Part shown: one piece after another, positions 56,451 through 64,000 of the stretch
Layout: every line of letters begins with the position of its first letter
Numbering within the stretch: the first letter of the stretch is position 1
NCBI GenBank assembly: GCA_022661535.1
Contig: JAKULF010000003.1
Coordinates: 2,976,001 to 3,040,000, forward strand
Length of the DNA stretch: 64,000 nucleotides
Origin: Eutypa lata
Lineage: Eukaryota; Ascomycota; Sordariomycetes; Xylariales; Diatrypaceae
Direction of reading: 5' to 3'
The notes under the pieces: model-generated
Databases searched by the model: none
What the model saw: the letters and a program-made list of their open reading frames with translations, nothing else
What the model was told of the DNA's origin: nothing
Position numbers and translations under genes: made by a program

Positions 56451-57103
56451 ATGTCAACTGCTGCATCGCCAGAAAACACAACCTCCGGCCCGCCCGCATA
56501 CGGCGACGGCGACGGCGGCGGCGGCGAGTCGACGCACTCGAAATTCTACCACGTACGTCCTTACCTTCTCTCTACCCTCCTTCCTCCCAATAAGCCAACT
56601 TACATGTATTAAAATGCCGGGACTACCTACATACCTACCTACCTAGGTACCTACACTACCTACATACTAACCCACAAACCTAGGCCATCATGACGCCCAT
56701 AAACTTCATCACATTCCTGCTCTCCCTGTACCTAGTAGACTGCCGGTACGAGGACGAGCGGGCGCGGCGGCACGCCGCGGGGCGCAGCGCCCGGGACCCG
56801 GGAGAGATGCTGCTCCCGACCTGGCTGCACCGGGTCCTGTTCAGCCCGCAGCCCTACGAGTGGGTGGACCAGCGGCGCACAACAACACCTACCCCGGGCC
56901 CCCCGAACCCCCCGAACCGCAACGACGAGCGCTACTACTACCACACCAAGCAGCGGAAGCTCATGAAGATGGAGGCCGCCGACGCCTTCGGCCTGCGCAC
57001 GCCCGTCCTGCTGGCGCTGTCGCTCGCGGGGGCTGTCGCGGCGTGGGCTGCGTGGCGGCTGGGATGGGGGGTCGTTTCTTGGGTTGCCGGGTCGTTGTGG
57101 TGA
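56451..57103 (+). CDS. small membrane protein of unknown function
   Basis: Exons 56451-56552 and 56684-57103 join in phase 0 (donor GTACGT, acceptor TAG), giving about 173 residues. The N-terminus is short and Gly/Asp/Ser-rich (GDGDGGGGES). A hydrophobic helix follows (MTPINFITFLLSLYLVD), then a basic stretch (RYEDERARRHAAGR), a Pro-rich loop, and a second hydrophobic segment near the C-terminus (TPVLLALSLAGAVAAWAAWRLGWGVVSWVAG). I do not recognise the family. Strong GC bias at third positions and the clean in-frame splice support a real gene. The intron contains TACCTACCTACCTAGGTACC repeats. Confidence 0.65.
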
Positions 57104-58075
57104 GGAAGATGGGGAGGACGACGATGATGAAATTATGATGCGATGCGATGTGATCTGACAGATGGGACTTTTCTTGCATATGGAATTCGGGGACTTGGGA
57201 ACTTGGGGATCTAAAAGGGGGCGTTTGGTTTCATTATGGAGGGTGCATTTGACTCTAGCTTCAACTTTGCATGTGTTCAGAAACTGGTATCTTGTTTGTC
57301 CTTATTGTGTATAGCTTATCTATAGGCGAAATTCTAGGGGTAGTTTACTTCAAAATCTTATACCTTTTTATAAGTATTACTACGTACCTAGGTAGGTATC
57401 TGGTGATTTAAGTAATATCATTGAACCTGAAAAGGATAACGTCTTCCACCACGGCTACGAAGTATGTATAGTTAACGGGCATTAAATCGCACTAACTACA
57501 TGTACCCCTGCTGTAAATCCGTGATTTAGCTATGTACTTAGCGTGCAGTAGCTCCATTCAATCGGTAACGAATAGTTACCGTATAATCGGGCAACCTATA
57601 TCGGTCTGCTACACATGCAGATATTGCTCATCCGAGTTATTGACGTCACGATGGTTAAAGGTCTCATGTTACTTGAAGTTTTAAGCTAGTTGTTTATGGC
57701 ATTTCTGTGTATGGTGCAGTCAAAAGCTCCCGTAAATGTCCAACCATATGTGCAAACTCTGTGGTCCCTTGGTAAACAGGCAGGCAGATGGGCTAGATTC
57801 GGCTATCGTCAGCCACGACTCGTCGAGAGTGATTGAGTGACTTGACACAGGACGCCACCCTGAAGTCATGTCTCACAACTGGCCATAAAAATCATGATAA
57901 TTCTTCGTGTTTGCTCTCTCGTGACGGCCCAATTTTGTTGTTTGAATTCTATCTTTCTGGTTTCATTTTTTTACCATTAAATAACATTATTCTTCACCGC
58001 CTAGTATCTTTCTATGTCTCGTGATTTCCAGTTTATCGTAACAAACTTCATCTACCCCTAACCTCATGCCACCCC
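57104..58075. other. intergenic, no gene seen
   Basis: About 970 bp with no supported open frame and one TACCTAGGTAGGTATC run near 57387. Confidence 0.55.
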
Positions 58076-60622
58076 ATGCAAACCTCACTCCCCACAGACT
58101 CTCAATCATCCACCATGACGAAGGATGTCGATCTAGCAACGTCTTACCGACAGTTATATCGTGCTAGGTTTCGGGCCAATGTCGAAGCAGGTGTCACGAA
58201 GCCCTTTGTGGTGCCGTTCTACTTGCTTGGTGTATGGCTTCTACCGACTCTGTACCTGGCCATTCCACACAAGAACCGACCCTGGCTTTATAAAGCAAGA
58301 TGGCTAGTCCTAGTGTTCCTCACTATCTTCCATTTCAAGATGGCCACAGAAGTTTCCAGTCTTAATTTTGCTTGTGCTTATGCGGTACGTTTAAGAATCG
58401 ATTACGTCTATGGGAACTGGAAAGTCACTACTCGCCATGTTTTCTAAGCTAACTCAATACCTAGTATGTTTTGGACTGTTCTTGCGAAGACATCAAGTTG
58501 TTAAACTCTAGATACTAACGGGAGATTCAGCGCCGGGTTGATCGCCGCGTGGAGTACGATATGGAATTTTACACTTCTCGTGTGGACAAAGCCCCAATGG
58601 GATGCTAAACGAGTGGAGATTAGGAGGAAGAAAGCCGTCAACAACGAGTCCCCTGAGACTTTAGCTTCTCACGAAAGACTACATCTGAATAGTGTCCACT
58701 ATGATCCTGACGTGGCTCAGGAGAAAACCTCGAGCGCCAAACGCAGCTCCCCCGAACGGGAACACGTTCCTTTTGATCGGGCCAATTTTCAGGGCACAGG
58801 GGAAAGTGAGAACAACACTGACCGGCTGTCATCTCTCAGCCTTAGGGAAAGGAAACTACTACCCAAGCAGTCTAACACAGCTAACGGTACGAGTGTTCAA
58901 AACCGAACGAGGACGGGACCGGCAAATGTTACAGACACAGGTGCAGAACAAGAATTTGAGTATTACTGGCAGAGTTACCCAGAAAATGGCTCCTTCATAA
59001 CGCGCCTGAGCTGGGCATTTGATATTGTTAGCACTTTTCGGATGACTGGTAAGTAGCTTTTCTAGCTCCCAAGAAACTTGCCGATCTCCCGCATATGAGG
59101 ATACCCAAGTAAACATCATAGACGCCATATCACCCAACAACAAGGGGAAAGACGGAATATCACATAAAGATAGAGCTGTTAGCAGTGGATTTACGTAGGC
59201 TGATGATAACTAGGATGGAACTGGGCGATACGATGTCTTCCGCCCTACCACCCACCTCCCCACACAGCCGATGGCGCACAGCTTCCCCTAGAGGCCCTCC
59301 CTAACCGGTCCAAAGAAGGCTACACGAGGACTCCATCGCGCAGAACCTTCTTCATCGAACGCCTCCTCATCGACGTCGTGCCAAGCTACATCCTCGTCGA
59401 CCTATGCGCGGTACTCATGACGCAAGACCCCTACTTCATCGTCGGCCCGGAGAGGAGTAGCGCCCTGCCTCCCCCCCCAAGCCTAGCAGCCCTGCACCCC
59501 CTACTTCTCTCTCTCTACCGCACCTTTATCTCCTTCCTCGGCGTCCTGACCGCCCTGCAGCTCACCTTCGGCGCCGGCGCCCTATCGCTGTGCTTCCTCC
59601 TGGGGGGCCCTTCCGTCCTGGGCTTCCGCGCCCACCCCTGGCACCTCCCGTCCGCCTTCGGCTCCTTCGACCAGGTCCTCGACCGCGGTCTCGCCGGCTT
59701 CTGGGGCGCCTGGTGGCACCAAACCTTCCGGTTCGGTTTCGAGGCACCGGGACGGTGGCTTCTCGCCCGCCGACAACAACGACGACACCATGACCTTGGC
59801 GCCGAGAAAGACAAAGGGAACCCAACGACGAAGACGAAGACGAAGACGAAGACGAAGACGGCGTCGGACCGCCTCCTAGCCTTCACCTTCGCCTTCCTCC
59901 AGTCAGGCCTACTCCACGCCGCGGGAAGCTACAGCATGATCCCCGCAAGCAAGTGGTGGCAGCCGCCATTCTTCTTCGCGCTCGCGGGCGCCGGCAGCGC
60001 CCGTAAGTAATAATTTCCAGAGTTCTTTTCTTGCCTTCGTACTTCACTTCAGTGCTTAAAGTTATCGAAAACGGGATTTTTTCGGGAGCAGTAGCTCCCG
60101 AACAACCCTTATTTCGCTAGAATATTTAGAAAGAAGTAATTACTGACTCTGGAATGTTGTAGTGCAGCGGTGGCTGGCTAGGTCGCCCCCGCTAAAGGCG
60201 CCGATATCCCGCGCGCCGCGCTGGGCCCGCCGCCTGGGCAATCTGGCGTTCGCGCTCGCCTGGCTCTGGGCCACGGGCTGGCTGCTCATCGACGACTTCG
60301 CCCGCTGCGGGATCTGGCTCTACGAGCCCGTGCCCGTTTCGCTGTTTCGGGCCCTGGGGCTTGGGCCGGCTGGGGATCGAAGGGGTGAGTCTTTTTATAT
60401 CCGTCTCGTTCTTCTCCCTTGTTGTTTTGTCAACCGGGAACTGTTACTCCTTATATATATATATGACGTTTCCCATTCTCAAGTCGCTATTTTTGATTTT
60501 TGTCTAGAAACAGAAAAGTAGCTAACTTTGTGTGAATATTGCTAGTGTGGCGCTACGATGCGGACTCCCTCCCGCGCTGGCATTCGGGGAAGCACTGGTG
60601 GGAGAGCGGCATTGCGGTTTAA
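58076..60622 (+). CDS. MBOAT/wax-synthase-like acyltransferase, multi-pass membrane protein
   Basis: Six exons in phase: 58076-58384, 58465-58496 (a 32-nt microexon), 58531-59048, 59214-60002, 60163-60384 and 60546-60622, about 648 residues. ATG 58112 is an alternative start. Membrane helices alternate with a long polar insert (about residues 150-280). The diagnostic motif is GFWGAWWHQTFRFGFEAPGRWL, matching the F-W-G-R-W-H-Q-x-F-R motif of wax-synthase-like acyltransferases, where the His is the proposed active residue. Other fits are GWNWAIRCLPPY and a C-terminal VWRYDADSLPRWHSGKHWWES. Relatives include acetyltransferases of fungal secondary-metabolite clusters such as Tri7, but no cluster enzymes surround it here. 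An (AAGACG)n microsatellite encodes a KTKTKTKTK run after the active motif. It converges on TERT, about 280 bp apart. Confidence 0.85.
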
Positions 60623-60902
60623 CTTATTAACTAGAGAAATTGGAATTTGCAGAACTGGTGGAAAGAGGCGTTTGGGACTTGCATTGATATCGTTGATACT
60701 GGCATCTAGCATTGACATAAGGATTAGGCATCTTTAGACTCAGCGGGAAGACTAGAGGACTAGAAGAATAGAGGGAATTAGAGGGCACCAGATGTTTTCA
60801 ACGTTAGATGGCGAACTTCTGATACGAGGCCATTGATTCTTTCCGTTATTGTATTTAATAGCATGTACAATATAGTATGAAGCTATAGCTACGTATCCCT
60901 AG

Positions 60903-63900
60903 CTATGGTTTTCGAACAAAGTCGACGTGGCTCACCCGTCCATGCCGAATATCTTTCAGAAGACCCAACTTCTCAATCTCTACCCCTAGCCAGCCGATTA
61001 CCTGGCCGTATCGAGATTGCTTCCGCAACAGCACCTTGTGGAAAGCATTATATGCAAGCCTAGTTGGTGGGTTAGCTACAGGTGAGAACGATGATAAGAA
61101 ATGAGAACCGAGGGGGGGGTATCTACCAGGACACTTCGGATTTCCGCACATCGCAGGTATAACCGGGATGTTTGAGCTTCCGGGCTTTGCTAACGAGGAT
61201 CACAAAAGCCACATCCACGAGCTTCGTTATGGTCCCTGAATTTACATTTCTAGTTAGCTAGTTAAGAGTAGGAAATATAGGTGTGAAGTTCACTCACGAA
61301 TGACGAGACTTGCAGCGGGCTGCTTCGGGTGCGGAAGACAACGGACGTATGCCCACATCTTGGTAGCCGTCTCCACAAAGGCATCGTGGATGTTCTTCAG
61401 CATCGTTTCTGCGGAGTTGAGCGCCGTGTCGAAGAACATCAAGTGACTCTGGATTTTGAACGCGTCTGGGGCATACGAACTACGATTAGCCGAACTGAAA
61501 TTTCGTCGTAGCATCCACCGTGTATAGCGGGTGACTTACTGAGGACTTTGCGCTGGAAGGTTTGTCCGGGTGTGCGAGAAAACTCAACGGTGAGTGAGTT
61601 GTATATACCTAGAAAGATTATTAGTTGTCTGAAGCTCTTGCTGACTACTATGACCTACTTGAGGCCTTCACCTGATCTCGCGCTCGAGTGATGTCTAGGG
61701 TCTCGCAGTTGATCTTGGTCCCACAGTATGGAAAACCTTGGCCTAACTCGACTCGAGGAACCGGCTGTTGGTCGATCGTCAGATCAAAGTTCACGAGGGT
61801 CTTCCGAGGGTTGACGGCGACGCCGTATTCGGGGACACCACGGTGCATGGTCTCCACGAAGCGGGCCGCTTTGCTCTTGTCCGTCGTGATTAGGAGAAAA
61901 TCATCGATGAGTCGTAATAACAGACAATCTTCCGAGTTCAGGAACGAGAGGACGTGAACCTCGAGATCGGCATAGAAATAGTTGCAGAGCGTAGACGAGA
62001 GGACAGACCCCTGCGGTATGCCCTTCTTCTGCCTGTAGAATTTCTTGCCAATCTTCACGAGGTTCTGCTGGATGTGGGATGCAACGAGTCGAAGCAATTC
62101 GCTGATCTCGTAATCTTTCTTCGAGAACGTGTCCACGAATACGGTATTGCGTCTGTTGGAGGCTCGGCCGGATTCAAGGAGATGACGAAATGTTGGCGCA
62201 TCTCGACTTCTACTTGCAGCTAATGGCCACCTTTTGGTTAATTTGTACTTCGATTTGGCATTCCGACGGAGCTGGGCTGAATGGTTGGGCATAACTTCTA
62301 GATATTTTGCTATCTGATATTGACGTTCTTGGGGTATCGAGTCAAGCAGACCAACGATTGCTGCTTGCGGAATAGTATCGAAAGCCGATTGGACGTCAAT
62401 TTTGGCGAAATAGAGCTTTTGTGAGTGCGCTGCCAGCTTGCTCTTGAATGGTTTTATACGCGCGTAAATATCTCCCACCGAGAACATAGCAGAGCCGAGT
62501 GTCTCGGGATTTGTAGACTATTCTTGTCAGACCTAGTACAACCAGAAAAATAGAGGGGGGGGCGGGGGGGGGGGGGGGCTTACCGCCTCAAGTTGAAGGA
62601 CAGATTGTACAGGTGCTAAGAGCTTGTTGATAGCCGGTCCTAGTTCTTTCTGGCTACCTCGAACAAGGGTTCGCCGGCGTAGATTCATGATAGGCCGCAT
62701 AGTCGTTTCCTTGGGGAGTAGCCTAACCTGGCTAAACCCAAGTATACGGGAGCCAAGAATCTGACGAGCATCGTCCATATTGACCTCCTCAAACATTTTC
62801 AATTTCAAACTGCTCATTGCAGGCTCTGCAACGTAGCGCCAGACATCATGACGAAAGAAGAAAATCTGATATTTCCGAGTATTTGACTCTGTGACATAGA
62901 AGTTGCTGCGAATTAGGGGTATCAGCAGGGAATCAAAAACAAAGTACAAGAATTCATAGAACAGCTCTAATCGTTTCTTAATATCCGTTTGGGATGTCTT
63001 GTTCGACATGAGGCGTAGCTCCGCGAGCCATTCGATGTCCGTGACCTAGAAATACATTAGTTACGATATCATCTACGTAACAGTATTGTAGACTGGACCT
63101 TCATTCCTTGCATAACCTCATGAAGTGGCATGCCCTCGAAACGCCTTAATAAGATGAACTGATGAACCTTTTTGAGCATCAAATCCTTGTTTTGCTGTCC
63201 AGTAGAACCATCTCCAAAGAACTCATTAGGCAAGATCCGGGAAAGGACGATTTGGCAAAAGGCGGACACCTTTGCAGGAGGTGTGGCAAGGTCAGTAAGA
63301 GGTTGCTCCTTATCTCGAGGTAATATACTAAGTGGTTTACGAGGTTCTAGTATTGCGCTTGTTCGATTACCCTTTGATTTCCGTGATACCTTCTTAGATC
63401 CACTTCCCTTAGTCGCAATACTCCTATGTTGATTGACCGGTGTATGAACCTTGAATGTTAGTGTTTTATAAAGCACCTACAGATGGCTGACTCACTGGAC
63501 AGATATGGTGCAGCAATTCAGAGTAAGAACAGCGCTGGTGTAGAATTTGAAGTTTTTCTATTAATTGGGTGGCTTTCCCCCTGAGTCTTTTTGGTACATG
63601 AACCCGAAAACTAGGGTCATTTGGTTGGCCAAACCTCGCGGTGATTTCTTCTTCACGGAGAGTGTAGTCTTTTAACCGCTGTGAGGTCTCCTTGAAGTCG
63701 ACCTTGGATGTGAACACATTGTGCAGACTAAACTGACGTGGAAACATGTACATCATGACTCTCAAGGTGTGAATTCGGTTCTGTTTCACCGCTCTATCTT
63801 CATCGGTGGATGAGCGATCGACATCTTCGCTAAGGTGACGATATGGTGCCCGGTTTAAGATATCTAAATTCTTTTAGTAGCGGTACTAGGGATAAAAACT

Positions 63901-64000
63901 TGGAGCTACGAACGGATGTGCCTGAGGCCAAAATGAACCAATCCTCGAGCATTGAGCGCTGCTCTGGCGTATAGCATTCTATTTCGGACGAAGATGATGT
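60903..64000 (-). CDS. TERT: telomerase reverse transcriptase, N-terminus outside the window
   Basis: At least ten exons can be chained on the minus strand. 3' exons: 60903-61059, 61127-61235, 61298-61465, 61540-61608, 61659-62517 and 62584-63045; more lie up to the window edge. Order of motifs: MMYMFPRQFSLHNVFTS (CP-like region), T motif VTDIEWLAELRLMSNKTS, motif 1 LLIPLIRSNFYVTES with FFFRHDVWR, motif 2 VRLLPKETTMRPIMNLRRR. Motif A is FAKIDVQSAFD, B' is KKGIPQGSVLSS, C is LLRLIDDFLLITT (the catalytic Asp pair), D is NPRKTLVNF, and E is GFPYCGTKIN. The thumb extension contains NAFKIQSHLMFFDT. Long insertions between A and B' fit TERT rather than retroelement enzymes. The gene continues past base 64000, so the TEN domain is mostly missing here. 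Confidence 0.93.
62555..62578. repeat. homopolymer G8-C-G15 inside a TERT intron
   Basis: On the gene strand the run follows the GTAAG donor immediately, reading GTAAG then C15, G, C8. It occupies the 5' part of the intron between the exon ending VLQLEA and the exon starting STNPETLGSAMF. Confidence 0.85.

Noticed and set aside
59515..59886. Antisense frame with a long Val/Phe repeat over the wax-synthase-like gene
   Set aside because: It is the reverse reading of the AAGACG microsatellite and GC-rich exon.

Overview
The window is nuclear DNA of a filamentous ascomycete (Pezizomycotina, most likely Sordariomycetes). The evidence is protein-coding genes split by short 50-220 nt introns with fungal splice signals (GTRNGT donors, CTRAC branch points), orthologues of typical filamentous-fungal proteins (NUC-1/Pho4, MPH1, MEX67, TERT, a Src1/Heh1 LEM protein, His1), and AT-rich islands with the signature of repeat-induced point mutation (RIP). 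Exons were assembled by eye, by joining reading frames at splice signals whose phase agrees, so most internal boundaries should be good to the base but none has transcript support.

Layout. 1-5 kb: mitochondrial ribosomal protein mL54 (-), a small complex I subunit (-), then a nucleolin/Gar2-like protein (+) followed by an unusual array of GAGGG(C/T)T motifs. 6.3-8.3 kb: an amidoligase-family gene that reads well across four exons but carries one in-frame TAG. 10.5-12 kb: a tail-anchored protein with a BNIP3-like plan. 13.5-17 kb: MPH1 helicase (-). 17.4-18.6 kb: a RIP-destroyed element with 109-bp terminal direct repeats. 19-27.4 kb: MEX67 and a kelch/transmembrane protein (both +). 29.3-33.2 kb: Src1/Heh1 and a ubiquitin-like protein (both -).

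34.8-41.5 kb is the most accessory-looking part: a SesA/HeLo-like helical protein (-), a AAA ATPase (+) and a short STAND-like NTPase (-). The C-terminus of the first and the N-terminus of the last carry matching 12-residue motifs that resemble HET-s-related amyloid signalling motifs. This looks like a receptor/effector pair of the fungal NLR type, with the receptor cut short and its P-loop degenerate.

42.9-45 kb holds the phosphate regulator NUC-1 with a GC-AG intron. 46.4-48.7 kb is a TA-flanked element with terminal inverted repeats, two RIP-degraded arms and an intact repeat-rich middle that contains Pol III-type boxes and perfect hairpins. 50.6-60.6 kb holds a GPH/sucrose-type transporter (-), HIS1 (+), a small membrane protein (+) and an MBOAT/wax-synthase-like acyltransferase (+). 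From 60.9 kb to the end lies telomerase reverse transcriptase (-), whose N-terminus is outside the window. Intergenic DNA is rich in TACC/TAGG tetranucleotide runs and other microsatellites. Apart from the 34-42 kb module the genes are mostly unlinked housekeeping functions.
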